Positions 8,301 to 17,930 are shown, counted from the first letter of the stretch. The stretch: 64,000 nt of DNA from Streptomyces lucensis JCM 4490 (GCF_014650035.1 NZ_BMUE01000002.1:768666-832665), one strand, 5' to 3'. Notes: generated by a model not told the origin, from the letters alone. Numbers and translations: made by a program.

Positions 8301-8597
8301 TCAGCCGGTGGCCTTGGCGATGATGCGTCCCATCTCCTCTCGGCCGAAGGCCCGCAGTGTCGTGGAACGGATGTTGCCGACCCCGCCGAGCTGGAGGAGC
8401 GCTGCCGTGGCCGTCTCCTCGTCCTGCGCCTCGATGACGGCCACGAGGTCGTACGGACCGACGGTCCAGTAGACGCTCAGGAGCTTCGCACCGAGCTTCT
8501 GTACCGCCGAGCCGAAGGCCTCGGCGCGTTTCGCAGTGTCCTTGTAGTTGCGGATTCCCTGGTCGGTCCAGCTCAGCAACGCGACGTACGTCGGCAT
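8301..8597 (-). CDS. GYD domain protein
   Basis: A 98-residue cytosolic protein. The family signature is VYWTVGPYDLVAVIEA (residues about 42-57), and the start MPTYVALLSWTDQGIRN is typical of GYD/DUF4242-like ferredoxin-fold proteins. No reaction is established for the family; small dimeric alpha/beta-barrel folds of this kind often bind small ligands. AAGGTGG lies six bases before the ATG at 8597. The 205 bases between it and the gene starting at 8095 (8096-8300) show no clear structure. It is monocistronic as far as can be seen. The family call is confident and the function is unknown. Confidence 0.88.
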   Translation of the reverse strand: MPTYVALLSWTDQGIRNYKDTAKRAEAFGSAVQKLGAKLLSVYWTVGPYDLVAVIEAQDEETATAALLQLGGVGNIRSTTLRAFGREEMGRIIAKATG

Positions 8598-8703
8598 GTT
8601 CTACCACCTTCACGAGGAGACACATCGCGAGGTCAAGCCTGGGAGACCGGTCCGGAGCCCGCACGAGATACGCGTCCGAACGAGGAACGCGTCTCGACGG
8701 CGG

Positions 8704-9231
8704 TCAAGAGCCGGCCGCGGCGACGGCCTCCGCTGCCGCCCCTCGCAGGGCGCCGGACGTGAGCCAGCTGTTCCTTCCGCCGGCCAGGTGTGCCACGGCA
8801 CGGGCAACCCATCGCGGGTCGCCGAGGAGCTGCGGCCTTCCCTCGTCGACGAGCTGCCGCAGCAGGTGCTCCAGCCGGAGGACGTCCACCGCCCGGTACG
8901 GGCGCGCGTGCTGGTCGAAGCGGAGTCGGTCGTCCTCGTAAGGGTGGCGCAGGGTCATGCGCAGCCAGCCGCCGTCGCGCCCGGCGACCATGCCCCTCAG
9001 GGTGTAGGCGCCCCGGCCGTTCGTGCTCCAGGCGTGCTTGCCCCAGGTGATCGAGACGCCGGTCATGATCCTGTGCCACGGGACCAGCCGTCCCCCGGAG
9101 TCCGGCCCGTGCTGCCGGAGCCCGTCCGGGCGGAGCTCCACCCAGTGGGTGTCCGGCCGCGTGGCGTCCCCGAGCGCCCAGTGGCCGCCGGCCGGTTCCA
9201 ACGGTCCCAGGATCGTGTTTTCCCCCGTCAT
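8704..9231 (-). CDS. Hypothetical protein, 175 residues
   Basis: I do not recognise this protein. It has no signal peptide or membrane helix. The first half is beta-rich with many Trp and Gly residues (HWALGD, THWVELRPDGL, SITWGKHAWS), and the second half is helical (VLRLEHLLRQLVDEGRP), ending in an alanine-rich tail. The N-terminal half looks like a PH-like or small beta-barrel fold, but that is a guess. Codon usage is typical of the genome, which supports a real gene. The ATG at 9231 has no strong ribosome site. It lies between the GYD gene and a divergent secreted-protein gene at 9329 and shows no operon link. Confidence 0.72.
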   Translation of the reverse strand: MTGENTILGPLEPAGGHWALGDATRPDTHWVELRPDGLRQHGPDSGGRLVPWHRIMTGVSITWGKHAWSTNGRGAYTLRGMVAGRDGGWLRMTLRHPYEDDRLRFDQHARPYRAVDVLRLEHLLRQLVDEGRPQLLGDPRWVARAVAHLAGGRNSWLTSGALRGAAAEAVAAAGS

Positions 9232-9328
9232 ACGGCCATTGAATCACCCGTGGTACCGCGCGGCTGAAGGGCGAGAACTCGTCGGATAGGCTGCCGCCTC
9301 ATTTGAGGATCATTACGAAGAGGTGTGA

Positions 9329-10156
9329 ATGAAGACAGGCAGACGAACCGTCGCGGTGGCCACGTTCGTGGGCGCGCTGGGGCTCTCGGCGCTGAGCGCG
9401 CCGGCGGCCCAGGCGGCGGACACCGGCATCACCGTGTCGGACATCGTCATCAACAAGGGCAAGCCGATCGTCGTCGGCACGTCCCAGGTGGTGGAGCCGC
9501 CCATCAGCTTCCGCATCGCGCTGCCGTCCGGGTACAGCACCGCCGACCCCTCCCGCTACGACGCGTACCCCTTCCTCTACCGCGGCAGCATCGCGACGGC
9601 GGCCGACACCGGGGAGAACTACATCGGCCCGGGCAGCTACACCTGCTACGAGACCGACTCCAAGCACGCTCGCTGCGAGGGCGACCTCTACATCGACCCG
9701 CACCCGAGCCGGGACCACGTCGACTCCAACAGCGACGCCACGACCTGGAAGGTCGGCGTCTCGCTGAGGCTGTGGAAGGCCGACGGCGGCCTCAAGACCG
9801 GGGAACTGGAGACGCGGTCCACCACCGCCCAGCTCAAGCGCGCGGCCAAGGCCACCACCGACGCATCGCCGGAGCCGGTCACCAAGGGCAGGACGATCAC
9901 CGTCACGGGCAGGCTGACCCGGGCCAACTGGAGCACGAAGAAGTACGACGCCTACAGCGGCCGTACGGTCAGCCTCCAGTACCGCGCCAAGGGCGCCGAC
10001 AGCTACAAGACGCTCAAGAAGGCCACCACCAGCAGCACCGGGGGGCTGAAGGCCACGGTCACCGCCTCGGCCGACGGTTACTACCGCTGGGTGTACTACG
10101 GCAACTCCACGACCGGCGTCGCCACCAGCGCGGCCGACTACGTCGACGTGCGCTGA
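9329..10156 (+). CDS. Secreted protein with C-terminal Ig-like domain
   Basis: A 275-residue exported protein. The signal peptide is clear (MKTGRRTVAVATFVGALGL, cleavage near AAQAAD). Residues about 31-170 form an unrecognised domain with CYETDSKHARCEG, a possible disulfide loop. After a short linker, residues about 180-275 look like an Ig-like beta-sandwich (GRTITVTGRLTRANW ... YYRWVYYGNSTTG), a module common in Streptomyces extracellular proteins. No catalytic motif is visible, so an adhesion or binding role is only a guess. AGAGG precedes the ATG. An imperfect hairpin follows the stop, before the TIR-NB-ARC-TPR gene. Confidence 0.85.
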   Translation: MKTGRRTVAVATFVGALGLSALSAPAAQAADTGITVSDIVINKGKPIVVGTSQVVEPPISFRIALPSGYSTADPSRYDAYPFLYRGSIATAADTGENYIGPGSYTCYETDSKHARCEGDLYIDPHPSRDHVDSNSDATTWKVGVSLRLWKADGGLKTGELETRSTTAQLKRAAKATTDASPEPVTKGRTITVTGRLTRANWSTKKYDAYSGRTVSLQYRAKGADSYKTLKKATTSSTGGLKATVTASADGYYRWVYYGNSTTGVATSAADYVDVR

Positions 10157-10164
10157 CGCGCGCT

Positions 10165-10199
10165 CACGGAGCCGGCGGTCGTGGGCCGTCGGCCCCGTG
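10165..10199. terminator. Imperfect hairpin after the secreted-protein gene
   Basis: CACGG, GCCG and CGG blocks pair with CCG, CGGC and CCGTG across a short loop, with single-base bulges. Its position nine bases after the stop at 10156 suggests a terminator. Confidence 0.5.
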
Positions 10200-10296
10200 A
10201 ACGCAATCTCGGTTTTCGCCGTCCCGGCAGATGCTCGACGCGAGACCATAGGCTCTCTCGCACACGCACGCGCCAGGCAATTCCGGGGGGTCAACG

Positions 10297-12888
10297 GTGA
10301 CCGACACGACGTTACGAGGAACCGGCACCGCGCAACGGTTGTTCGTCAGTTACGCGGGACCGGACCGGGCCTGGGCCGAGTGGGTCGGCTCGCAGCTCAG
10401 GCAGGCCGGGCACCGTGTCGAGCTGGACCGGTGGGACTGGAAGACCGGGGACGACTTCATCGAGAAGATGAACCTCGCCCTCGCCGCCGCCGACGCGGTG
10501 GTGGCCCTGTTCTCCAGGAACTACTTCGACCCCGAGCGGTGGACCCGTGAGGAGTGGACGGCCACCGTGGCCGTGCGGGGGAGGCTCGTGCCGGTGGCGA
10601 TCGAGCCGCTGACCAAGGACGACGTTCCTCCCCTCCTCGCCCCGAGGCTCCGCAAGGACCTCCACGGGCTGGACGAGACCGGCGCCACGGCCGCCCTGCT
10701 GGAAGCGGTCCACGGACCGGCCGCGCCGAACGGCCCGGTCGCCTTCCCCGGCGCGGCGACGGCCCCGGCTCCGGCCCAACCAGCCGCGGAAGCGGACCCG
10801 CAGCGGCCCCGGCTGCCCGGCAGCGCCGACTCGCAGCGGGTCTCCAACATCCGCCGCCGCAACCCCGACTTCTCGGGACGCGAGGACGAGATGGTCCGGC
10901 TGCGTACCGGGTTGCTCAACGGGCGCCAGGCCGTCGTCCAGGCGTTGCACGGCATGGGCGGCATCGGTAAGACCCAGATCGCCCTGGAGTACGCCCACCG
11001 CTTCGCCAGCCAGTACGACGTGGTGTGGTGGGTCGACGCCGAGCAGGCCGACCAGATCCCCGTCCGCTACACCGAACTCGCCGACCGTCTCGGCATCGCC
11101 AAGTCCGACGCCGGGCCCGATGCCAACGCCCACGCTCTGCTCGGGCACCTGCGTGAGCAGCACCGCTGGCTGCTCGTCCTCGACAACGCCGAACAGCCCG
11201 ATCAGATCGAGCCCTGGCTGCCCGACGGTCCCGGCCACGTCCTGATCACCTCCCGCAACCCCGACTGGCACGGGATCGCCCACCAGAGCGACCTGGACGT
11301 GTTCACCCGCGCCGACTCCGTGGCCTACTTCCAGGCCCGCATCCCCCGCATCACCGGGGAGCAGGCGGACGCGCTGGCACAGGACCTAGGAGACCTTCCC
11401 CTCGCCGTGGCCCAGGCCGCGGGTGTCCTGTGCCGTGGCGGCATGTCCCTGGACCGATACCGCGAGCTTCTGGCGACCAACATCGCCCGCCTCCTGCAGG
11501 AGAGCAACGTCCGCGACTACCCGGTGCCGCTGGCCGCCACCGTCAACCTCGCCGCGGACCGCCTGACGGACGACGGCCACCTCGACGCCGCCGCGCTGCT
11601 GCGTCTCGGGGCCTTCCTCGGCCCCGAGCCCATCCCCGCCGCCTGGCTGGAGAAGGCACGGCCCCGCCTGACCACCCTGCCCGGCGACCCGGACGACCCG
11701 ATGTGGCTGCGCGACGCGCTCCAGCCCCTCGGCCGCTTCGGGCTGGCCCGCGTCGACTTCGACACCTTCCAGATCCACCGCCTCACTCAGGCCATCATCC
11801 GCGCCCAGACCAGCGTCGAACTGGCCGGGGCAGTCCGCGACGACGTCACGACGGTCCTCGTGGCGGTCGACCCCGGCGACCCGCAGTCCCCGGCCGACTG
11901 GCCGGCCTGGGCCTCACTATCGGCGCATCTCACGACCGCCGTCGCAGGCCGGCGGCCTGAGCTGCGCCCCGTACTGCTGAACGCGGTTCACTTCCTTCTG
12001 CGCAGCGGTCAGCCCGGAGCCGCCCATGAGCTGAGCAGGGAACTGCACCAGGCGTGGAGCGCCGAACTGGGCCCGGACCATCCCGACACCCTTACGTGCG
12101 CGCAGTATCTGGGGCACGCCGGCGCCGACCTCGGCGAGTACGCTCTGGTCCGTCCCATCATGGAGGACACTGACGCCCGTCGTCGCCGGGTGCTGGGCGA
12201 GGATCATCCCGACACCTTGCAATCCGCCAACGACCTGGCCAGCGTCCTGCGCGACCTCCGGGAGCACGCCGATGCCCACCGGATGATGGAGGAGGTGCTT
12301 GCCCGTCGTCGCCGGGTGCTGGGCGAGGATCACCCTGACACCTTGCAATCCGCCAACAACCTCGCCGGCATCCTGCGAGAGATGGGGGAGTACGCGGATG
12401 CCCACCGGATGTTGGAGCAGGTGCTCGCCCGTTATCGTCGGGTCCTGGGCCCGGATCATCCCGACACCTTGCACGCCACCAACAATTTCGCCAGCACCCT
12501 GCGTGACCTTGGAGAGGTTGCGGACGCTCGGCGGATTCTTGAGGAGGTGCTTGCTCGCTACCGTCGTGTGCTGGGCGAGGACCATCCTGGCACCCTCACA
12601 GTTGCCAACAACCTTGCCAGTGCGCTGGGGGAACTTCGGCGTCACGCCGAGGCGGTCGATCTCTTGAGGGACACCCATGCCCGTTGTATCCGAGTCCTTG
12701 GCCCGGAACATCCCCGCACCGCGAGTATCACCCGCAACTTAGCCGCCATGCTCAGCGCGGTGGGACGGGCGTTCGAGGCCCAGCATCTGACTGGAGGAAA
12801 GTCCGGCGGCAAGGGCAAACGCAAGGGGGACAAGGGCAAAGGCAAGGCGGGCAAAGCCAGGCGGCGTTCCGGCGGCAAGCGCCGCTGA
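10297..12888 (+). CDS. TIR - NB-ARC - tetratricopeptide repeat STAND protein
   Basis: An 863-residue NLR-like protein. The TIR domain at about 13-127 begins [17 protein letters not shown] and has [23 protein letters not shown] domains often cleave or bind NAD+, but activity here is not shown. The NTPase has P-loop GMGGIGKT (219-226) and Walker B RWLLVLDN (290-297). Six 42-residue TPR units are marked by HPDT-like motifs at 595, 637, 679, 721, 763 and 805, followed by a Lys/Gly-rich basic tail. GTG start with GGGGGG before it. Codons 6 and 815 are TTA, so translation should depend on the bldA tRNA. Defence or programmed-death signalling is inferred. The FxSxx-COOH partner genes known for similar proteins are absent. 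Confidence 0.92.
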   Translation: MTDTTLRGTGTAQRLFVSYAGPDRAWAEWVGSQLRQAGHRVELDRWDWKTGDDFIEKMNLALAAADAVVALFSRNYFDPERWTREEWTATVAVRGRLVPVAIEPLTKDDVPPLLAPRLRKDLHGLDETGATAALLEAVHGPAAPNGPVAFPGAATAPAPAQPAAEADPQRPRLPGSADSQRVSNIRRRNPDFSGREDEMVRLRTGLLNGRQAVVQALHGMGGIGKTQIALEYAHRFASQYDVVWWVDAEQADQIPVRYTELADRLGIAKSDAGPDANAHALLGHLREQHRWLLVLDNAEQPDQIEPWLPDGPGHVLITSRNPDWHGIAHQSDLDVFTRADSVAYFQARIPRITGEQADALAQDLGDLPLAVAQAAGVLCRGGMSLDRYRELLATNIARLLQESNVRDYPVPLAATVNLAADRLTDDGHLDAAALLRLGAFLGPEPIPAAWLEKARPRLTTLPGDPDDPMWLRDALQPLGRFGLARVDFDTFQIHRLTQAIIRAQTSVELAGAVRDDVTTVLVAVDPGDPQSPADWPAWASLSAHLTTAVAGRRPELRPVLLNAVHFLLRSGQPGAAHELSRELHQAWSAELGPDHPDTLTCAQYLGHAGADLGEYALVRPIMEDTDARRRRVLGEDHPDTLQSANDLASVLRDLREHADAHRMMEEVLARRRRVLGEDHPDTLQSANNLAGILREMGEYADAHRMLEQVLARYRRVLGPDHPDTLHATNNFASTLRDLGEVADARRILEEVLARYRRVLGEDHPGTLTVANNLASALGELRRHAEAVDLLRDTHARCIRVLGPEHPRTASITRNLAAMLSAVGRAFEAQHLTGGKSGGKGKRKGDKGKGKAGKARRRSGGKRR

Positions 12889-12897
12889 CCGGGCCGG

Positions 12898-12923
12898 TGC
12901 CCGCGCCGATCAGCGCGCGGGCA
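12898..12923. terminator. Bidirectional terminator between convergent genes
   Basis: A perfect nine-base stem TGCCCGCGC/GCGCGGGCA with an eight-base loop sits in the 43-base gap between the STAND gene and the minus-strand propeller gene. Confidence 0.7.
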
Positions 12924-12931
12924 TCCGCCCC

Positions 12932-13951
12932 TCACCCCACGTACGCCGGGGACACCGCCGCCGCACTGATCCGCCGTACCGCCCCCGAGCCGTCCGCCGG
13001 GACCTCGTACAGGTCCGCACCGTAGTCCCCGGGCAGCGCGTACACGACCGTCCGGTCGTCGCGCCACACCGCCTGGTCGTCCACGCTCCGGGTCTCCGCC
13101 AGCGGTGTCTCGCGCATCGTGCGCAGGTTCAGGACGTACAGGCGCCAAGGGGCGTCCTTCGGCGCGCCCTTGACTCGTTTCTTGTAGGCGACGCGGGTGC
13201 CGTCGGGGGAGAGGGACGGGCACTCGACGTTGGTGTGCAGGGCGGTGACCGTGCGGGTGCGCAGGTCGCCGCGTACCAGGTAGGTGCTGCCCCCGGTCGC
13301 CAGCGTCGCGTAGAACGTGCGGTCGTCCGCGGCGAACGTCACGCCCCAGAAGTTGGCGTCCGCCGCGCGGTAGGGGTGCCCGTCCTTGACGATGCGGAAG
13401 GACTCCAGGGTGGGGATCAGGCGGCCGGTGCGGGTGTCGGCGATCGCCGCCCGGGTGGAGAAGTTCGTGCCCGCGTACGAGTCGCCGCCCACGAACGCCG
13501 TCCAGGCCGCGTAGTGGCCGGTGGGGGAGACCCGGGCACGGGAGGGGATGCCGGGGACGTCGTAGCGCGCCCGTTCCCTCAGGCGCGCGTCCAGGATCAG
13601 GGCACGGTAGGTGTCCGAGACCGGGCCGTGCACGGCCTGCAGGCACACGCCCGTGCCCGAAGCGGCGTAGAAGCGCAGGCACTTGACGCCCGAGGCGGTG
13701 CGGGCGGCGGAGGGGTCGGCGGCCGGGACCGAGGTCAGCTCGTCCCGGTGCGGGCCCCACGCCATGTTGCGGAACACCATCCGGCCGTGCCCGGTCAGCG
13801 TCACGGTTCCCGGCGTGACCCGCGGCCCGCCGGCCTGGGTGTGGTCACGGCGTTCCGCGCGCGCCGAGGCGTGCAGCACGGAGGCCAGTCCGACCGCCGC
13901 GAGCACGGCGACGGCCGAGACCAGGACCAGGATGCGGGTACGTACGGTCAT
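12932..13951 (-). CDS. Membrane-anchored TolB/WD40-like beta-propeller protein
   Basis: A 339-residue protein with an N-terminal signal anchor (about 7-28, ILVLVSAVAVLAAVGLASVL) and an outside domain with TolB-like blade repeats: CPSLSPDGTRVAYKKR, ARVSPTGHYAAWTAFV and FAADDRTFYATLATGG. Such propellers bind proteins or ligands; no catalytic site is visible. The ATG at 13951 overlaps the stop of the MFS gene upstream (ATGA, 13948-13951), so they are one operon, together with the phosphoesterase gene before them. A much longer in-frame extension exists but would run inside the MFS gene in another frame and is rejected. Confidence 0.87.
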   Translation of the reverse strand: MTVRTRILVLVSAVAVLAAVGLASVLHASARAERRDHTQAGGPRVTPGTVTLTGHGRMVFRNMAWGPHRDELTSVPAADPSAARTASGVKCLRFYAASGTGVCLQAVHGPVSDTYRALILDARLRERARYDVPGIPSRARVSPTGHYAAWTAFVGGDSYAGTNFSTRAAIADTRTGRLIPTLESFRIVKDGHPYRAADANFWGVTFAADDRTFYATLATGGSTYLVRGDLRTRTVTALHTNVECPSLSPDGTRVAYKKRVKGAPKDAPWRLYVLNLRTMRETPLAETRSVDDQAVWRDDRTVVYALPGDYGADLYEVPADGSGAVRRISAAAVSPAYVG

Positions 13952-15312
13952 GCGGTCACCGTCTCCTTCGGGCGCAGGGTGAGCGAGAACGCGGCGCACA
14001 GGGCCAGGGCGACCGCCGCCCCGGACAGCGCCGCCCGGTCGCCCCACACCGTCCAGGCCGCGCCGAACAGCAGCGAGCAGGCGAACCGGGCCAGCGCCTG
14101 TCCTGTCTGCACCACGGCGAGTCCGGAGGAGCGCAGGGACTCCGGGACACCGTCCGAGGCGACGGCCATCAGCACCCCGTCGGTGGCCGCGTAGAAGCCG
14201 CCGTGCAGGACGAGGACGGCGTACGGCAGGGCGGTGCCGTGCCATGAGGTGAGCAGCAGCCCGTACGCGAGGAGCAGGCCGCCGTGGCCGGCCAGGAACA
14301 CCGTCCACCGGCCCACCCGGTCCGCGAGCCGGCCCAGCGGCACAGCAAGCAGCAGGAAAGCGCCCGCCGTGCCGAGAGGCAGCAGCGCGAACCAGCGGTC
14401 GGGGACGCCGAGCCGGCGCTGGAGGAGGAGGTAGACGAAGGAGTCGCTGACCGTGGCGAGGCCCAGCAGCAGGGCGCAGACGGTGACCCGGCGCAGGTCA
14501 CGCCGGCGCAGCAGCCGTACGGCGGCGCGCAGGGTCGGCCGCTCGGCCGGGGAAGCCGGGGAAGCCGGGGCTGCCGGGCTGTCGCCGGTGCCGGACCTGC
14601 CGTCCGGTTCGCCGTGCGGTCTGCCGTGCGGTCCGCCGTCCGGCCCGCCGCCAGGTCCGCCGCTCCGTCCGCCGCCCGGAACGAAGAGGACCAGCACCAG
14701 CACGCCCAGTACGGCCACGCAGAAGCTGACGGTGAACACCGCGTCGTAGCCGTCCACGGTGGCCCGCAGGATCAGGAACGCCGCCAGCGGGCCCAGCAGG
14801 GCGCCCGCGGTGTCCATCGCACGGTGCACCCCGAAGGCGCGCCCACGGGACTCGGGCGTGCTCGCGAGCGAGATCAGCGCGTCCCGGGGAGCGGTCCGCA
14901 GTCCCTTCCCGGTGCGGTCGGCGGCGAGGACCAGGCCGATCGCGGTCAGCGAGTGGGCCAGCAGCAACAGCGGCTTGCACACCGCCGACACGGCGTACCC
15001 GAACCCGGCGACCCACTTGTGCCGCCCGCCGCCCCGGTCCGCCAGGTGCCCGCCCACGAGGCGGACGAGCGCCGAGAACCCGTTGTAGACGCCGTCCAGC
15101 AGCCCGAAGCCCAGCGGGGACAGGCCGAGTCCGGTCACCAGGTACAACGGCAGCACCGCCGTGACCATCTCGGACGACACGTCGGTGACCAGGCTGACCG
15201 TGCCGAGGGCGAGGACGGTGGGCGCGACCGCGGCGCGGCGCCGCCCGGCCGTGGGCCGGACGACGCCCTCCGCGGACGCCGGCGCCGTCGCGCGGCTGTC
15301 CGCTACGTACAC
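13948..15312 (-). CDS. Major facilitator superfamily exporter
   Basis: A 454-residue polytopic membrane protein of 12-helix MFS type. The loop after helix 2 reads GGHLADRGGGRHKW, and the second half repeats the pattern in GRLADRVGRWTVF. Between the halves, at about 215-250, is a low-complexity linker of Gly/Pro/Asp repeats (GGPDGGPHGRPHGEPDG). Substrate cannot be read from the sequence; drug or metabolite efflux is usual. The GTG at 15312 lies just after the stop of the phosphoesterase gene (15314), and its own stop overlaps the propeller gene, so three genes are coupled. Confidence 0.9.
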   Translation of the reverse strand: MYVADSRATAPASAEGVVRPTAGRRRAAVAPTVLALGTVSLVTDVSSEMVTAVLPLYLVTGLGLSPLGFGLLDGVYNGFSALVRLVGGHLADRGGGRHKWVAGFGYAVSAVCKPLLLLAHSLTAIGLVLAADRTGKGLRTAPRDALISLASTPESRGRAFGVHRAMDTAGALLGPLAAFLILRATVDGYDAVFTVSFCVAVLGVLVLVLFVPGGGRSGGPGGGPDGGPHGRPHGEPDGRSGTGDSPAAPASPASPAERPTLRAAVRLLRRRDLRRVTVCALLLGLATVSDSFVYLLLQRRLGVPDRWFALLPLGTAGAFLLLAVPLGRLADRVGRWTVFLAGHGGLLLAYGLLLTSWHGTALPYAVLVLHGGFYAATDGVLMAVASDGVPESLRSSGLAVVQTGQALARFACSLLFGAAWTVWGDRAALSGAAVALALCAAFSLTLRPKETVTA

Positions 15313-15313
15313 G

Positions 15314-16201
15314 TCAGGACGCCCAGATGCCGGTGATGTCCTGGGCGGAGGCCGCGTTGCCCGCGTGGGTGCTCAGCCCCTGGGTGTCCTCCAGGGTGCG
15401 CAGCAGGTCGTAATGGTTGTAGGTGGTGGCGGACGACGAACCGGCCGTGACCGGCTGGCCGTACAGGACCGTGGGGATCCGGTTGCCGCTGAGGCGGTTG
15501 TCCTCGTCGAAGGTGACGACGAGCAGGCTGTTGTGGGTCTTGGCCCAGGTCGCGTAGGCGCCCAGGTTGTTCTGCAGCCAGGTGTCACCGGTGGACACCG
15601 AGCAGTCGTGCATGTCGCTGCACAGGTTGGGGACCACGAACGACATCTTCGGCAGCGTCGAGTAGTCCGTCGGGAACTGGGCGAAGGTCTTGGCGGTCGA
15701 CGTCGGCACGTTGCCGAAGCCGAACCAGGGGTTGTGCTTGCGCGCGTACTTGCCGCTGCTGCACGTCGTCGAACCCTGGCTGGGCAGCGTCTCGTTGTAG
15801 CTGGCCCAGCTGCGGCCGGCGGCGATCAGCTCGGAGGCCAGGTTGGGCGCGGACGAGAAGCCCGGGGTGTAACAGCTGTCGTCGGTGACGCCCTGCGTCG
15901 AACCGGAGAACAGGGCGAAGTAGTTGGGCTGGCTGGGATGGGTGATGCCGTAGGACTGGGTGAGGTTGGCGCCGCCGGCCTTCAGGGAGTTGAGGTACGG
16001 GGCGCTGGAGGAGCCGATGACCTGGCTGTAGGCGTGGTTCTCGAAGACCACGACGACCACGTGGTCGGGGCTGGGCACGGAGCCCGCGGCGTGCGCGGAC
16101 TCGCCGCCGAGGCCGGTCCACAGCCCGGCCGCGGCCGCGGCGAGGGCCGCGGCGGACGCCGCGACGGTACGGGCACGGCGCAACAGGGAACTGCCGGACA
16201 C
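15314..16201 (-). CDS. Secreted phosphoesterase (acid phosphatase / phospholipase C-like family)
   Basis: A 295-residue exported hydrolase. The signal peptide ends near ESAHAAG. The mature start DHVVVVVFENHAYSQVIG and the later VTFDEDN motif are hallmarks of the alkaline-phosphatase-fold phosphoesterase family that includes bacterial acid phosphatases and phospholipase C; these Asp, Glu and Asn residues bind metal. Other family parts are THPSQPNYFALFSG and YNHYDLLRTLED. The GTG at 16201 is chosen since GGAGG precedes it by five bases; a start at 16351 would place the signal peptide internally. It heads an operon with the MFS and propeller genes. Phosphate or lipid scavenging is likely, but the exact substrate is open. 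Confidence 0.9.
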   Translation of the reverse strand: MSGSSLLRRARTVAASAAALAAAAAGLWTGLGGESAHAAGSVPSPDHVVVVVFENHAYSQVIGSSSAPYLNSLKAGGANLTQSYGITHPSQPNYFALFSGSTQGVTDDSCYTPGFSSAPNLASELIAAGRSWASYNETLPSQGSTTCSSGKYARKHNPWFGFGNVPTSTAKTFAQFPTDYSTLPKMSFVVPNLCSDMHDCSVSTGDTWLQNNLGAYATWAKTHNSLLVVTFDEDNRLSGNRIPTVLYGQPVTAGSSSATTYNHYDLLRTLEDTQGLSTHAGNAASAQDITGIWAS

Positions 16202-16328
16202 ATCAACCTCCGGGGTGGGGAACGGGGCTGGCGGTGCGGTCAGAGCATGCACACGCCAACATTCCCGTGGCCCACGCGGGCCAACCTCACGGGTGAAGAC
16301 CGGATGAACGGCGGGTACCCGCGCCCGC

Positions 16329-17228
16329 ATGACGCGGATCCTCGTGGGCACATGCGGCTGGACCGACCCGTCACTGCTCAGGAGCGGCTGGTACCCGCCC
16401 GGTCACCGCGACCCCGACAAACGCCTGCGCCACTACACGACCCGCTTCCCCGTCGTCGAGGCCGACTCCCCCTACTACGCCCTCCCCGCCCCCCGCACCA
16501 CCCGCCTGTGGGCGGACCGCACGCCCCCGGGCTTCCGCTTCGACGTCAAGGCGTTCGCCCTGCTCACCGGCCACCCCACCCGCTCGTCCGCCCTCCCGGC
16601 CGACCTGCGCGGCCGGCCCCGGGACGAGGGCCTGCTCGCGGAGGTCTGGGACCGCTACGCCGAAGCGCTCGCGCCCCTGCGCGACTCCGGCCGCCTCGGC
16701 ACCCTCCTCTTCCAGTACCCGCCCCACCTCGTCCCCGGCCCCGAGGCGGAGGCCTTCGTGCGCGCCGCCCGCGAACGCGCCCGCGACTGGCCGTTCGCCG
16801 TGGAGTTCCGGCACCCCGCCTGGTGGCTGACCGACCGTACGGCCGCCTTCCTGGCGGACCTGGACGCCACCGCCGTCGCCGTGGACGCACCCCAGGGCCT
16901 GCCCACCTCCATCCCCCCGGTCACCCCCGTCACCACGCCCCGCCTGTCCGTGGTCCGCTTCCACGGCCGCAGCCCCCACTGGGGCACCGGCAGCAAGGAG
17001 GACCGCTTCCGGCACGCCTACACCGCCGCGGAACTCGCGGACTGGCTCCCGCGCGTGCGCGCCCTGGCCGCGCGCACGGAAGAGGTCCACGTCCTCTTCA
17101 ACAACTGCTGCGCGGACGCGGCGGTGACGGCGGCCGAGACCATGCGGAACCTGCTCACCGCCCGCCTGCCCCACCAGGCCCCGGCCGCCGACACCCCGGC
17201 CCCGGCCGCCGACACCTCGCCCCGCTGA
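16329..17228 (+). CDS. DUF72 TIM-barrel protein
   Basis: A 299-residue cytosolic protein of the DUF72 (YecE-like) family. It begins MTRILVGTCGWTDPSL, and the typical features GWYPPG, FPVVEADSPYYALP, FRFDVKAF, VEFRHPAWW and VRFHGRSPHWG follow in order. Members fold as TIM barrels; their reaction is not established. The tail after residue 280 is a short Ala/Pro/Thr repeat (PAADTPAPAADTSP). It is divergent from the phosphoesterase gene; the 127-base gap shows no strong operator. The repeat array at 17281-17830 follows it. Confidence 0.9.
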   Translation: MTRILVGTCGWTDPSLLRSGWYPPGHRDPDKRLRHYTTRFPVVEADSPYYALPAPRTTRLWADRTPPGFRFDVKAFALLTGHPTRSSALPADLRGRPRDEGLLAEVWDRYAEALAPLRDSGRLGTLLFQYPPHLVPGPEAEAFVRAARERARDWPFAVEFRHPAWWLTDRTAAFLADLDATAVAVDAPQGLPTSIPPVTPVTTPRLSVVRFHGRSPHWGTGSKEDRFRHAYTAAELADWLPRVRALAARTEEVHVLFNNCCADAAVTAAETMRNLLTARLPHQAPAADTPAPAADTSPR

Positions 17229-17280
17229 CACCCGGCTCCGCCGGGCTGTCCACGCCCTGCCGGGCATCGCGGCCGGGTGA

Positions 17281-17830
17281 GTGATGCCTGCCCGCGCCTG
17301 CGGGGTGCCTCCCCCAGAGGGGGTACCCCGGCGCCCATCCGTGCCGCCCCAGCGGCACGACTGCCCGCAGCGGCGGCCGGTGACCGCAGTTCCTGAGGGG
17401 CGCGGGGAACTGCGCGACCGGCCACGGGCGGGCCGCGGCTGGACCGGCCAGGGGGGTGGCCGCCCGCGCGGGTGGGGTGCCGCTGTCTTCAGGGGCGCGG
17501 GGAACTGCGCGATCCGCCGCGACGGGTGGCGGTGGCGGACCGGGCGGTCGGGCCTTCCGTGGCCGGGGGCGGCGGCGGTGCCGTCTCGGAGGCCGGTGAC
17601 CGCAGTTCCTGAGGGGCGCGGGGAACTGCGCGACCGGCCACGGGCGGGCCGCGGCTGGATCGGCCAGGGGGGTGGCCGCCCGCGCGGGTGGGGTGCCGCT
17701 GTCTTCAGGGGCGCGGGGAACTGCGCGACCGGCCACGGGCGGGCCGCGGCTGGATCGGCCAGGGGGGCGGCCGCCCGGGCGGGGCAGGGGTGCCTTCCCC
17801 AGAGGGGGACCCCAGCGCCCACCCGGCTAC
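17281..17830. repeat. Intergenic array of Streptomyces-type G+C-rich repeats
   Basis: No gene is supported in the 702 bases between the DUF72 gene and glnE. A 138-base unit at 17375-17512 recurs at 17591-17728 with one mismatch, and a third partial copy follows at 17707-17777. Each full unit holds two copies of AGGGGCGCGGGGAACTGCGC, so four copies exist. The array is flanked by similar ends: GGGTGCCTCCCCCAGAGGGG near 17305 and GGGTGCCTTCCCCAGAGGGG near 17787. From memory the GGGGCGCGGGGAACTGCGCGA sequence is scattered between genes in many Streptomyces genomes. Open frames here are by-products of composition. Confidence 0.85.
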
Positions 17831-17930
17831 GGGCGGGTGCCCGGCAGGGCGCGGGCGGCCCGGGATGGTTAGGCTCTGGCCAGGACGGCCTTGATCCGAG
17901 ACGCGGCCGGGACACCAGGGGAGGCCAAGG

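Noticed and set aside
17155..17736. Open frames in the repeat array
   Set aside because: They repeat the same non-coding units, differ in frame between copies and have no start signal.
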